DNA of 64,000 nucleotides from Castellaniella ginsengisoli (GTDB lineage: Bacteria > Pseudomonadota > Gammaproteobacteria > Burkholderiales > Burkholderiaceae_B), in NCBI RefSeq assembly GCF_039523235.1, contig NZ_BAAAEX010000011.1. The stretch is one strand, 5' to 3'. Positions 1-8,537 of the stretch are shown in pieces (within the stretch, counting starts at the first letter, position 1; every line of letters begins with the position of its first letter). Under the pieces are notes generated by a model. The model searched no databases, was not told where the DNA came from, and worked only from the letters and a program-made list of their open reading frames with translations. The position numbers and the translations under genes were made by a program.

Positions 1-1397
1 GCATCCAGTGGCTGGGGCTGACGGGCACGACGTATGAGGATCTGTGCGGCAAGGGCGCGCGCCAGATCGGTTTCGACGAGGTCGCGCTGGACCAGGCGGC
101 GCATTACGCCGCCGAGGACGCCGATTTCACGCTGCGCCTGCACCGGGTTCTGTATCCTCAGGTCCAGGCCGAGGCCGGGCTGGAACGCATCTACGCGCTG
201 GAAATCCGCACCTCGGATGCGCTGATGCGCGTCGAACGCAACGGCGTGGCCATCGATGCCGGGGTCCTGGCCGCGCAGAGCCACGAATTGGGCCGCCAGA
301 TGATCGACCTCGAAGCGCAGGCCCATGCCCTGGCGGGGCAGCCCTTCAATCTGAACTCGCCCAAGCAACTGGGTGAAATCCTGTTCCAGCGCATGCAACT
401 GCCGGTGCTGCGCAAGACGGCGGGCGGCGCGCCATCCACCGACGAGGAAGTCCTCACCCGGCTGGCGGCCGACTATCCTCTGCCGCGCCTGCTGCTGGAC
501 TATCGCGGCATCGCCAAGCTGAAATCCACCTACACCGACAAGTTGCCGCGCATGATCGATCCGCGCACCGGCAGGGTGCATACGCGCTACGCCCAGGCGG
601 CCGTGGTGACGGGGCGGCTGGCTTCGTCCGACCCCAATCTGCAGAACATCCCGGTGCGCACGGCCGAGGGCCGCCGCGTGCGCTCGGCTTTCGTGTCCAG
701 CCTGGGCAAGATCGTATCGGCCGACTATTCGCAGATCGAATTGCGCGTGATGGCGCATGTCTCGGGCGACGAGAACCTGCGCCGGGCTTTCGCCCAGGGG
801 CAGGACATCCACCGCGCCACGGCCGCCGAGGTATTCGGCCTGGCGCCCGATCAGGTCGATGCAGAGCACCGCCGGGCGGCCAAGGCCATCAATTTCGGCC
901 TGATCTACGGCATGGGCGAGTTCGGCCTGGCCAGCAACCTGGGCATCACCCGGGCGGCGGCCAAATCCTATATCGATCGCTATTTCATGCGCTATCCCGG
1001 CGTGGCCGACTACATGGACCGCATCCGCCGGCAGGCCCGCGAGCAGGGCTATGTGGAAACCGTGTTCGGACGCCGCCTGTACTTTCCGGAACTGTCGGGC
1101 GCCAAGGGGCCGCGCGCGGCCGCCGCCGAGCGGGCCGCCATCAATGCGCCCATGCAGGGCACGGCGGCCGATCTCATCAAGATGGCCATGGTGGCGGTCC
1201 AGGACTGGCTGGACGCCGAGGGGTTGCGCAGCCTGATGGTCATGCAGGTCCATGACGAACTGGTGTTCGACGTGCTCGAGGACGAGGTCGAAGTCTTGCG
1301 CGAACGGGTGCCGTCCCTGATGAGCCGGGTGGCCGAACTGTCCGTGCCCTTGGTGGCGGAAGTGGGCGTGGGCCCCGACTGGGGCGCCGCCCACTGA
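1..1397 (+). CDS. polA: DNA polymerase I, C-terminal part (5' end outside window)
   Basis: DNA polymerase I fills gaps in repair and Okazaki fragment maturation. The reading frame is open from base 3 and its start lies upstream of the window. The visible part begins at the end of the 3'-5' exonuclease domain (exo III motif YAAEDAD near bases 105-125) and contains the whole polymerase domain: motif A DYSQIELR (about 722-745), motif B RRAAKAINFGLIYG (about 871-912) and motif C QVHDEL (about 1246-1263), with the catalytic aspartates present. The 5' nuclease domain cannot be judged. It converges on the Na/Pi transporter gene with a 37-base gap. Confidence 0.97.
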   Translation, partial: IQWLGLTGTTYEDLCGKGARQIGFDEVALDQAAHYAAEDADFTLRLHRVLYPQVQAEAGLERIYALEIRTSDALMRVERNGVAIDAGVLAAQSHELGRQMIDLEAQAHALAGQPFNLNSPKQLGEILFQRMQLPVLRKTAGGAPSTDEEVLTRLAADYPLPRLLLDYRGIAKLKSTYTDKLPRMIDPRTGRVHTRYAQAAVVTGRLASSDPNLQNIPVRTAEGRRVRSAFVSSLGKIVSADYSQIELRVMAHVSGDENLRRAFAQGQDIHRATAAEVFGLAPDQVDAEHRRAAKAINFGLIYGMGEFGLASNLGITRAAAKSYIDRYFMRYPGVADYMDRIRRQAREQGYVETVFGRRLYFPELSGAKGPRAAAAERAAINAPMQGTAADLIKMAMVAVQDWLDAEGLRSLMVMQVHDELVFDVLEDEVEVLRERVPSLMSRVAELSVPLVAEVGVGPDWGAAH

Positions 1398-1408
1398 GTG
1401 CCGGCGGG

Positions 1409-1432
1409 CGCCGCCGGATCGCCCGGGCGGCG
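1409..1432. terminator. weak hairpin between convergent genes
   Basis: CGCCGCC (1409-1415) and GGCGGCG (1426-1432) form a 7-bp stem in the 37-base gap between the convergent polA and Na/Pi transporter genes. There is no good T-run, so termination is only a suggestion from position. Confidence 0.25.
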
Positions 1433-1434
1433 GT

Positions 1435-3090
1435 TCATTCCGTTTTGCGCAGCCGGTTGGGGCGCAGTTCGCCGTGGCGGTCCAGGATGGGGTAGGCCGC
1501 CGCATTGACCAGGCAGGCATTCACCCCGCCTGCATCGCGCAGGATCTCCAGGTAGAAGGCGCTGACGTCGGCTGCGGCGATGTGGCCGGTCTTGATGCGT
1601 TCCAGGTGGCGTTCGGCCGCCCGGGCTTCCAGGTCGCGGAAGTGTTCCTTTTCGAAAGCCAGGGCGCGGGCCACTGTGCGGTCGCCCGAGACGAACAGGG
1701 CGGCGGCCTGGCGCAGATTGCGCTGCAGCCGCGCCAGAACCTCGACGAGTTCCGCCCGCTGTTCCGCGTCCAGCGCCCAGTGCTGCTTGTGCAGCCGGCT
1801 GGCGTGGCCCAGCAGGCCCATGCCGGAGACGTCGGCGGCATGGGCGATGTTCATGGAGAAGGTCAGGATCGACTTCAGGTATTGCGCGTCCTCGGCGCTG
1901 AGGCTTTCCTGGTCCTGGGTCGCCAGATAGGTGGTCACCGCCCGGTCCAGTTGGCTGATGGCGCCGTTCAGGTAGCGTGCCTGGCCGGCCGCCCGGGGAT
2001 CTTCGCGCAGCAGCGCCTGTTCGGTCAGGCGCAATGATTCGCGCAGCAGGTCCGTCAGGCGCAAGGCCTCTCTGGCGGCCTGGCCCAGGGCCACCGCGGG
2101 GACCTCGCGGGCGGATTCGTCGAGATACTGGGGTCGGGCCGGGTCATGGGGGTCGGTGCGGGGCGGCAGCAGCCACTGCAGCAGCCGGGCATAGGGCCGC
2201 AACACGGGCAGGAAGCAGGCGGCGACCGTCAGGTTGAACAGCAGATGGAAATTGGCCACGCCATGCGCTCCGCCGCCCAGCGCCGTCATGAGGGGCCCGG
2301 ACCAGGGCAACAAGGCCAGGCCCAGCAGGCCGCCCGCGATGCGGGTGCCCAGATTGCCCATCGGAACGCGGCGGGCGGCCGGGTTGCCGTTGTCGCCGCC
2401 CTCGAGCACCGGATTGACGGCGGTGCCCAGGTTGGCGCCCAGTACCAGCGCATAGGCAAGCTCGGGCGGCGCCAGGCCGTGGTGCGCCAGCGACATGATC
2501 AGCACGACCACGGCCACGCTGGAATGCGAAGCCCAGGTCAGCGCGGCGCTCACCGCCAGGGCGATCACGGGGGCGTCGGTCAGGGCGAGCAGAGTGCTGC
2601 CCAGCAGCGGGGCTTTCTGCAGCGGCTCGAACAGGGTGACCAGTTGGTGCAGGGCCAGCAGCAGCAGGCCCAGGCCGATCAGGGCCCGGCCCAGGTCGCG
2701 GGTGCGGCCCGGCTCATAGTGGCGAAACATCCAGACGCCGGCCAGGATGAGGCCGGGCGCCAGCGCCGTGGGATCGAAGGCCAGCGCCTGGACGATCAGG
2801 GTGGTGCCGACGTTGGCGCCCAGCATGGCGGCCAGCCCCGGCACCAGCGGCACCAGGCCGTCCAGGGCGAAGCCGGTGATCATCAGGCCGGTGGCCGTGC
2901 TGCTCTGGATGGCGGCGGTCACCAGCAGTCCCGTGCCGAAGGCTCGCGAGGGCGAGCCCATGGCGCGGTTCATCCACAGGCCCAGCGACTTGCCGAAAGC
3001 CCGCTGCACGCCGGTCTGCACCATGTGCACGCCCCACAGCAGCAGGGCGACGAAGCCGCCAAAGGCGATCAGAACCTGGAGTTCGCGCAC
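1435..3090 (-). CDS. Na/Pi cotransporter family protein with C-terminal PhoU-like domain
   Basis: A 551-residue inner-membrane protein. The first ~310 residues are hydrophobic and hold two related Na/Pi-cotransporter II repeats (SSTATGLMITGFALDG and SSVAVVVLIMSLAHHG, with GANVGTT and GANLGTA). The last ~200 residues are charged and helical, like the PhoU-type domain fused to YjbB/NptA relatives. The family moves phosphate with sodium; E. coli YjbB exports phosphate, so direction cannot be read from sequence. It starts 12 bases after the end of htpX on the same strand, suggesting one transcript. Together with pit and phoU it makes the window rich in phosphate genes. Confidence 0.88.
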   Translation of the reverse strand: MRELQVLIAFGGFVALLLWGVHMVQTGVQRAFGKSLGLWMNRAMGSPSRAFGTGLLVTAAIQSSTATGLMITGFALDGLVPLVPGLAAMLGANVGTTLIVQALAFDPTALAPGLILAGVWMFRHYEPGRTRDLGRALIGLGLLLLALHQLVTLFEPLQKAPLLGSTLLALTDAPVIALAVSAALTWASHSSVAVVVLIMSLAHHGLAPPELAYALVLGANLGTAVNPVLEGGDNGNPAARRVPMGNLGTRIAGGLLGLALLPWSGPLMTALGGGAHGVANFHLLFNLTVAACFLPVLRPYARLLQWLLPPRTDPHDPARPQYLDESAREVPAVALGQAAREALRLTDLLRESLRLTEQALLREDPRAAGQARYLNGAISQLDRAVTTYLATQDQESLSAEDAQYLKSILTFSMNIAHAADVSGMGLLGHASRLHKQHWALDAEQRAELVEVLARLQRNLRQAAALFVSGDRTVARALAFEKEHFRDLEARAAERHLERIKTGHIAAADVSAFYLEILRDAGGVNACLVNAAAYPILDRHGELRPNRLRKTE

Positions 3091-3102
3091 ATCAGGTTCT
3101 CC

Positions 3103-3978
3103 TTAGGACGCTTGCCGGCGCAGGGCCTCGATGCGCTGTTCGATGGGCGGGTGCGAGGCGAACAGAGCGCCCAGCGAGCCGCCCGCGATGCCCGAGGCGG
3201 CGAAGGACTTGGGCAGGTCGCCCGCCTCGACTCCGCCCAGGCGGGCGAGCGCGCGGATCATGGGTTCGCGCGAACCCAGCAGATGGGCCGAGCCCGCGTC
3301 CGCGCGGAATTCGCGGCGGCGGGAGAACCAGGCGACGATGATCGAGGCGAGCACGCCGAAGAGGATTTCACAGATGAAGACGCTGGCGTAGTAGCCCATG
3401 CCGACGCCCCGGTCGTTTTTCAGCACGGCGCGGTCGATGAAATAACCGACCAGGCGCGACAGGAAGATGACGAAGGTGTTGACCACGCCCTGGATCAGGG
3501 TGAGGGTGACCATGTCGCCGTTGGCGATGTGGGCGACTTCGTGGCCCAGCACGGCGGTGACTTCCTCTTCGGTCATGGAGGAGAGCAGGCCGGTGGACAC
3601 CGCCACCAGGGAATCGTTGCGGAAGGCGCCGGTCGCAAAGGCGTTGGGCGCGCCTTCGTAGATGGCGACCTCGGGCCGGCCGATGCCGGCCCGGTCGGCC
3701 AACTGGTGGACGGTCGCCACCAGCCAGGCTTCGCGCTGGTCGCGCGGCCGCTGAGGGTCGATCACCCGGGCGCCGGTGCTGGATTTGGCCATCCATTTGC
3801 TCATCAGCAGCGAGATGAACGAACCCGCGAAGCCCAGCACCGCCGAGAACACCAGCAGCGCGGCCGGGTCGATGCCGTTGGCCGTCAGGTAGCGGCCGAC
3901 GCCCAGGAGATTCATGGTGATGCTCAGCACCAGCATGACGGCCATGTTGGTCACGAGAAACAGGATGATTCGTTTCAT
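3103..3978 (-). CDS. htpX: membrane zinc protease HtpX
   Basis: HtpX is an inner-membrane M48 metalloprotease that degrades misfolded membrane proteins under stress. The 291-residue product has two N-terminal membrane segments (about 4-26 and 37-60), the zinc motif HEVAH with ligands H146 and H150 and catalytic E147, further hydrophobic stretches (about 155-215) and a downstream REFRAD segment that supplies the third zinc ligand. The length is normal for the family. The start follows an AGGAGG-like site on the minus strand. It is divergent from the DMT exporter gene, with 84 bases between them. Confidence 0.96.
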   Translation of the reverse strand: MKRIILFLVTNMAVMLVLSITMNLLGVGRYLTANGIDPAALLVFSAVLGFAGSFISLLMSKWMAKSSTGARVIDPQRPRDQREAWLVATVHQLADRAGIGRPEVAIYEGAPNAFATGAFRNDSLVAVSTGLLSSMTEEEVTAVLGHEVAHIANGDMVTLTLIQGVVNTFVIFLSRLVGYFIDRAVLKNDRGVGMGYYASVFICEILFGVLASIIVAWFSRRREFRADAGSAHLLGSREPMIRALARLGGVEAGDLPKSFAASGIAGGSLGALFASHPPIEQRIEALRRQAS

Positions 3979-4062
3979 AGGAGGCGGGACTCTGCAAGAG
4001 AAGAACGAGGATCAAAGTGTATAGTATCGGATTCCGGTTCGTATCCCTGTCCTGGGTGACGC
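3979..4062. promoter_or_regulatory. divergent promoter region htpX / DMT exporter
   Basis: This 84-base gap separates two divergent genes and must hold both promoters unless they lie inside the genes. The only AT-rich spot is GTATAGTAT at 4019-4027, which reads as TATAGT on the plus strand and as TACTAT/TATACA-like on the minus strand. No convincing -35 box or sigma-32 pattern for htpX was seen. Confidence 0.3.
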
Positions 4063-4977
4063 ATGCAGTCTTTGTGGATGTTGCTGGCCTGCGCCATGTT
4101 TGCCGTGATGGGGGCCCTCGTGAAGGTCGCCGCCGACGCCGACGCTTCCCTGCCGGAAATCGTCCTGTTTCGCAGCCTGCCATCCGTCCTGTTGCTGTTC
4201 TTCTGGGCGCGTGCCACGCGGCGCACGATCCGCCCGTCCAGTTGGCGGCTGCATCTGTGGCGCAATCTCAGCGGCATCCTGTCCATGTGGCTCGGGTTTT
4301 TCGCCTTGTCCCATCTGGCCCTGCCCACGGCCATCAGCCTGAATTACACGGCGCCGCTTTTCATCGCGGGCTGGATGTTGTTTTTCGGCGGTGCCCAGCG
4401 CGATCCGGTGCGTGTGCTTGCCGTGCTCGCCGGTTTTCTGGGGGTGCTGGGCGTGTTGCGCCCCAGCATCGCGCAGGATCAATGGTTTGCGGCCCTGATG
4501 GGCCTGGGGGCGGGCGGATTCGCCGCCATCGCCATGATGCAGATCCGCCAGTTGGGCCGGATCGGCGAGCCCGAGTGGCGCACGGTGCTGCTGTTCTCGC
4601 TGGGCGCCTGCTGCAGCGGCGCGGCCGGTATCGCGCTGCAGGGCTGGCGCACCGGCGAGCCCCTGGCCTTCCTGGCGCTGACCGGACTGGGGCTGGCGGG
4701 GCTGGTGGGCCAGTTGGCCATGACCCGGGCTTTCGGCTTGGGGTCTACCCTGTTGACGGCTGCGCTGCAGTACATGACCATCATCTTTGCCGCGCTGATC
4801 GGCGTCCTGTTCTGGGGGGATCGGCCGGCGCCGCTGGCCTGGGCCGGCATGGCGCTGATCATCGGCTCCGGCCTGTTGTCGGTCTGGCGCACGCACACCG
4901 AAGCCCGCGCCTTGCGGGGGAGCGGTTCCCCGATGCAGTCCCAAGGCATATCCACAAAGGAGGTAAACCCGTCATGA
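4063..4977 (+). CDS. DMT superfamily (EamA) exporter
   Basis: A 304-residue membrane protein made of two EamA repeats with about ten hydrophobic segments, the layout of drug/metabolite transporters that export amino acids, purines or other small compounds. The substrate cannot be predicted. The first repeat carries the usual early segment (MFAVMGALVKVAADAD) and the second ends in a typical last helix (AGMALIIGSGLLSVWRT). Its stop overlaps the start of the sulfurtransferase gene as ATGA, so the two are probably translated together, though no functional link between them is known. Confidence 0.88.
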   Translation: MQSLWMLLACAMFAVMGALVKVAADADASLPEIVLFRSLPSVLLLFFWARATRRTIRPSSWRLHLWRNLSGILSMWLGFFALSHLALPTAISLNYTAPLFIAGWMLFFGGAQRDPVRVLAVLAGFLGVLGVLRPSIAQDQWFAALMGLGAGGFAAIAMMQIRQLGRIGEPEWRTVLLFSLGACCSGAAGIALQGWRTGEPLAFLALTGLGLAGLVGQLAMTRAFGLGSTLLTAALQYMTIIFAALIGVLFWGDRPAPLAWAGMALIIGSGLLSVWRTHTEARALRGSGSPMQSQGISTKEVNPS

Positions 4978-5837
4978 CCACATTGCTGATTCAGCCTGAG
5001 GCGCTGCAAGAACGCCTGGCCCGGCCGGGCTGCCTGGTCTTCGACGTGCGCCACGACCTGGCCGACCATGGCGCGGGCCGGCGGGCCTACGAGGCGGGCC
5101 ATGTGCCCGGCGCCCTCTACCTGGACCACGAAACCCAATTGTGCGCCCTCAAGACCGGCCGCAACGGGCGCCACCCTCTGCCGGACCGCGCCGATTTTGC
5201 CGCCCTGATGCGTGCCCAGGGCCTGACGGCCCGCACCGACGTGGTGGTCTACGATGCCGGCAACGCCATGTTCGCGGCGCACCTGTGGTGGATGCTGCGC
5301 TGGCTGGGCCATGAGTCCGTCGCGGTCCTCGACGGGGGCTGGGCCGCCTGGCAGGCGGCTGGCGGCGCGGTCGAGTCCGGCGCGCGCGCGCCGTCCCTCA
5401 GCGAGGCTCAGGCGATCCAGGGGCTTTCGCCCCTGGGCAAGCCGTCCATGCCGGTCGTCGACGCCCGGGCCGTGCTGGTCAATCTGGACGAACCGCGCTT
5501 CACCGTGCTGGATGCCCGCGCCCCCGAACGCTTCAGCGGCGCGGTCGAGCCCATCGACCCGGTCGGGGGGCATATTCCCGGGGCGTTGAACCGGCCGTTC
5601 GCCCTCAATCTGGCGCCCGATGGCCGGTTCAAGCCGGCCGGCGAACTGCGCGCGGAATTCGAGGCCTTGTTGGGCGACCGGCTGGACCACGGCATCGTGC
5701 ACCAGTGCGGGTCGGGCATCACTGCCTGCCACAACCTGTTCGCCATGGAACTGGCCGGCCTGCGCGGCTCGGCCCTGTACCCGGGCTCCTGGAGCGAGTG
5801 GTGCGCCGACGCCACGCGCCCCGTGGCACGCGCCTGA
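4974..5837 (+). CDS. sseA: 3-mercaptopyruvate/thiosulfate sulfurtransferase (tandem rhodanese)
   Basis: A 287-residue protein with two rhodanese domains, the first inactive (about 5-125) and the second catalytic. The active-site loop near residue 245 reads CGSGITA, the form seen in mercaptopyruvate sulfurtransferases (SseA) and not the CRKGVT loop of classical rhodaneses. It moves sulfane sulfur to thiophilic acceptors such as cyanide or thioredoxin in the cytoplasm. The start is preceded by AAAGGAGGT, a very strong ribosome site, and overlaps the exporter stop as ATGA. A long upstream extension of the frame is only the shadow of the exporter gene. Confidence 0.88.
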   Translation: MTTLLIQPEALQERLARPGCLVFDVRHDLADHGAGRRAYEAGHVPGALYLDHETQLCALKTGRNGRHPLPDRADFAALMRAQGLTARTDVVVYDAGNAMFAAHLWWMLRWLGHESVAVLDGGWAAWQAAGGAVESGARAPSLSEAQAIQGLSPLGKPSMPVVDARAVLVNLDEPRFTVLDARAPERFSGAVEPIDPVGGHIPGALNRPFALNLAPDGRFKPAGELRAEFEALLGDRLDHGIVHQCGSGITACHNLFAMELAGLRGSALYPGSWSEWCADATRPVARA

Positions 5838-5841
5838 CGCA

Positions 5842-5866
5842 GCCGGGCCGTTTTCAAGCGGCCGGC
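5842..5866. terminator. hairpin between convergent genes
   Basis: GCCGGGCCG (5842-5850) pairs with CGGCCGGC (5859-5866), one bulged base and an 8-base loop TTTTCAAG. It lies between the convergent sulfurtransferase and Rieske genes. No T-run follows on either side, so it may be a Rho-assisted stop or only a transcript end protector. Confidence 0.35.
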
Positions 5867-5896
5867 TACGGAGACGGGGCGTAGCGACGCGGCGGC

Positions 5897-7057
5897 CTAG
5901 TCCGGATCCGCGGATTCCAAGGGCGCCTCGTTCATCATGCGGCGGTACCAGGCATGGAAGTGCGCCATGCCGTCCTCCAGGGGGCTTTGGTAAGGGCCGC
6001 GTTCATCATCGCCGCGCTCCATCAGGGCGCGGCGGCCGGCGTCCATGCGTTCTCCGATCTCGTCATCTTCGATCGCGGTTTCCAGGTAGGCCGCCCGCTG
6101 GGCCTCGATGAATTCGCGCTCGAAGGCGACGATTTCCTCTGGATAGTAGAACTCGATCACATTGACGGTTTCCTGGGGGCCGACGGGGTGCAGCGTGGAC
6201 AGCACCAGGACATGGGGATAGAGCTCGATCATGTGCGTGGGAAAGTACGTCACCCAGATCGCGCCGAAATCGGGCGCCGCCCCCGAGCGGTACTGCAGCA
6301 GGCGGTCGTGCCACTGCCGGTAGACCTCGGTGCCCGGCTGGCCCAGGGCCTGGTGGATGCCGACCCGCTGCATGCTGTGGAAGGCGCCAAACTCCCACTC
6401 CAGGTCGTCGCAGGTGACAAAACGCCCCAGCCCGGGATGGAAGGGGCCGACGTGGTAGTCCTCCAGGTAGACCTCGATGAAGGTCTTCCAGTTGTAGTGG
6501 CAGGGGTGGATTTCCACGTGATCCAGCACATAGTCGGAGAAATCGAATTCCGGCCGTCCGAACAGGCCGCCGATATCGTCCAGCGGGTCGCGGGCGCCTT
6601 CGAAGAGCAGGCCGTGGCAATTGCGCAGCGGGAACTCGCGCAGCCGCAGATCCGGTTTTTCCGGGAACAGCGGGGCGTTCAGCAGCCGGCCCTGGGTGTC
6701 GTAGCTCCATTGATGGATGGGGCACAGGATGCGTCCGCCCGTGCTGCACAGATTTCCGGCGGCGCAATCGGTCTCGCGACCGGTCTGGCTGCCCAGCATC
6801 AGGGCCTGGCGGTGACGGCAGACGTTGGACAGCAGACGCAGGTCGGTGCGGTCGCGCAGCAGGACCCGCCCGCCGCCCTCATGGGCCAGCGTGCGCCAGT
6901 CGCCGGGGTTCGGCACCATCTTCTCGTGACCTACGTAGCACGCGCTGCGCTCGAAGATGCGGCTGCGTTCCCGCGCCAGGACGGCTGGGTCGAAATAGTG
7001 GCTCGCCGGAAGCTGGCTGGCCAGATCCGAACTGGAAGGGATGAAAGGGTTGGTCAT
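5897..7057 (-). CDS. Rieske-type aromatic ring-hydroxylating oxygenase, alpha subunit
   Basis: A 386-residue Rieske non-heme iron oxygenase. The Rieske cluster ligands are C80-x-H82 and C112-x2-H115. The mononuclear iron site begins with ED(200)YHVGPFH (H202, H207). Start chosen at 7057 because GGGGGG lies just upstream; the frame continues upstream without support. The 29 residues between H82 and C112 are about 13 more than the usual ~16-17 and include two extra cysteines (C98, C104). Such proteins hydroxylate aromatic or quaternary-ammonium substrates using electrons from a reductase. No ferredoxin, reductase or beta subunit gene is adjacent, so the partner is encoded elsewhere and the substrate is unknown. 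Confidence 0.88.
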   Translation of the reverse strand: MTNPFIPSSSDLASQLPASHYFDPAVLARERSRIFERSACYVGHEKMVPNPGDWRTLAHEGGGRVLLRDRTDLRLLSNVCRHRQALMLGSQTGRETDCAAGNLCSTGGRILCPIHQWSYDTQGRLLNAPLFPEKPDLRLREFPLRNCHGLLFEGARDPLDDIGGLFGRPEFDFSDYVLDHVEIHPCHYNWKTFIEVYLEDYHVGPFHPGLGRFVTCDDLEWEFGAFHSMQRVGIHQALGQPGTEVYRQWHDRLLQYRSGAAPDFGAIWVTYFPTHMIELYPHVLVLSTLHPVGPQETVNVIEFYYPEEIVAFEREFIEAQRAAYLETAIEDDEIGERMDAGRRALMERGDDERGPYQSPLEDGMAHFHAWYRRMMNEAPLESADPD

Positions 7058-7243
7058 TGGTTCCCCCCGCAAGAATGAAACCGCCCGGAGCGCCGTCGGG
7101 ACGCCCGGCGCTTCGGATGTGCGGGGCGGGGGACGGCAGCCGGGTCGGCGCGAAGAAAAACACCCGAGCCGGTCGGTCGCGCGAAGCGGCCTGACCGCAT
7201 GGCCCCGGCACGATGCAGCGCCCGGTCCGGGACAGGGGACGAA

Positions 7244-7309
7244 ATTGTACCCTACGCGGCCGGCACGGGGGCGGGCCTGTTTCATGGTCCGGCGAGGTTC
7301 CCGTACAAT
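7244..7309. promoter_or_regulatory. divergent -10 boxes for the Rieske gene and xseB operon
   Basis: The 270-base gap between the Rieske gene and xseB is GC-rich except for two TACAAT boxes: one on the minus strand (7249 to 7244) pointing to the Rieske gene and one on the plus strand (7304-7309) about 18 bases before the xseB start. The -35 regions are weak. Nothing else recognisable lies in the gap. Confidence 0.4.
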
Positions 7310-7327
7310 CCAATCTGGAATGTTCAG

Positions 7328-7615
7328 ATGAAACCCATGGTCAACGATCAAACCCCGCTGCCGGCCTCCCTGCCTCAGCCTGCGGATCCATTGCCCCAGG
7401 ACTTCGAGACGGCGTTGGCCGAGCTCGAAGCCCTGGCCGCCCGCATGAGCGACGGCGATCTGGGCCTGGAGGAATCCGTTGCCCTGTACCAGCGCGGCGT
7501 GGCGCTGGCCCAGGTATGCCAGGAACGGCTGGAAGTGGCCGAGCAGCAAGTTCAGGTGCTTCAGGATCAAATGCTCCAGCCTTTCGACCCCGCTGCCGCG
7601 CGGGATGCGACATGA
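7328..7615 (+). CDS. xseB: exodeoxyribonuclease VII small subunit
   Basis: XseB is the small helical subunit that associates with XseA in exonuclease VII, a single-strand DNA nuclease. The 95-residue product has the family core FETALAELEALAARM and DGDLGLEESVALYQRG. ATG 7328 was chosen; a second in-frame ATG at 7337 is equally possible because ribosome sites are weak. The stop overlaps the ispA start (ATGA). It heads the xseB-ispA-dxs-folE2 operon. Confidence 0.93.
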   Translation: MKPMVNDQTPLPASLPQPADPLPQDFETALAELEALAARMSDGDLGLEESVALYQRGVALAQVCQERLEVAEQQVQVLQDQMLQPFDPAAARDAT

Positions 7616-8529
7616 CCGCTTCGCCGGGGCATTTCGACGCCTGGCTGCAAGGCCGGGTGGAGCACATCGCAACGGTGCTCGATGACCTGCTGCCCTCCCT
7701 CCAGGATGACCCTGCGCGCCTGCGCGAGGCCATGCGCTATGCCGTTCTCGGGCCGGGAAAGCGGGTGCGCGCCGCGCTGGTCTACGCGGCCGGCGAGGCC
7801 AGCCGCCCGCCGGCCGGAACAGCCGCCGCCCAGGATCTGGCGCTGGATGCCGCCGCCGCCGCCGTGGAACTGATCCACGCCTATTCCTTGATCCATGACG
7901 ATCTGCCTTGCATGGACGACGACGACTTGCGGCGCGGCCGGCCCACGGTGCACCGCCAGTTCGGCGACGAAGCCCTGGCCATGCTGGCCGGTGACGCCCT
8001 GCAGCCTCTGGCCTTCGAGTGCCTGGCGCAGATGCCCATTGCGCCGGCCCTGACGGTTCAGGCGGTCCAGTTGCTGGCCCGCGCGGCGGGCGGCGACGGC
8101 ATGGTCGGCGGCCAGGCCATCGACTGCGCCAGCGTCGGCCGCCCGCTGCCGATCGAGGAACTGCAGCAGATGCATCGCATGAAGACCGGCGCTTTGCTCG
8201 AAGCCAGCGTACTGCTGGGCGGGGTGGTGGCCGGGGCCAGCAGCGCGGTCCGCACCGGCCTGGAATCCTATGCTTCAGCCATGGGCCTGGCCTTTCAGGT
8301 GGTGGACGACATCCTGGATGTGACCGCCGATTCCGCCACCCTGGGCAAGACCGCCGGCAAGGACGCCGCCCAGGGCAAACCGACCTACGTCTCCATCATG
8401 GGGCTGGAGGGTTCGCGCGAGATGCTCGCCGGGCTGCGCGAGCAGGCGTGCGCCGCATTGTTGCCTCTGGGGCCCTCGGCCTGCCGACTGCGCGAACTGG
8501 CCGACTACATCATCGGCCGGTCCCATTAG
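7612..8529 (+). CDS. ispA: (2E,6E)-farnesyl diphosphate synthase
   Basis: IspA condenses DMAPP with two IPP to give farnesyl diphosphate, the precursor of ubiquinone, undecaprenyl phosphate and squalene. The 305-residue protein has the first aspartate-rich motif DDLPCMDDD (D96, D97, D102), the RRGRPT follow-on, and the second motif DDILD near residue 230. The short segment before the first motif fits a short-chain synthase. The real start is the ATG that overlaps the xseB stop. It sits directly before dxs, linking precursor supply and prenyl chain synthesis; its product could feed the hpnCDE genes at 23.5-26.5 kb. Confidence 0.95.
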   Translation: MTASPGHFDAWLQGRVEHIATVLDDLLPSLQDDPARLREAMRYAVLGPGKRVRAALVYAAGEASRPPAGTAAAQDLALDAAAAAVELIHAYSLIHDDLPCMDDDDLRRGRPTVHRQFGDEALAMLAGDALQPLAFECLAQMPIAPALTVQAVQLLARAAGGDGMVGGQAIDCASVGRPLPIEELQQMHRMKTGALLEASVLLGGVVAGASSAVRTGLESYASAMGLAFQVVDDILDVTADSATLGKTAGKDAAQGKPTYVSIMGLEGSREMLAGLREQACAALLPLGPSACRLRELADYIIGRSH

Positions 8530-8537
8530 AAAACATC

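Noticed and set aside
3991..4027. A sigma-32 promoter for htpX
   Set aside because: No CTTGAA -35 with CCCCAT-like -10 at the right spacing was found.
4017..4973. The long N-terminal extension of the sulfurtransferase frame
   Set aside because: It is the shadow of the DMT exporter gene; the strong AAAGGAGGT site places the start at 4974.
6721..6800. Frameshift as the reason for the enlarged Rieske loop
   Set aside because: The frame stays open with the second ligand pair intact, and the insert is in frame; a pair of compensating errors is possible but less likely.
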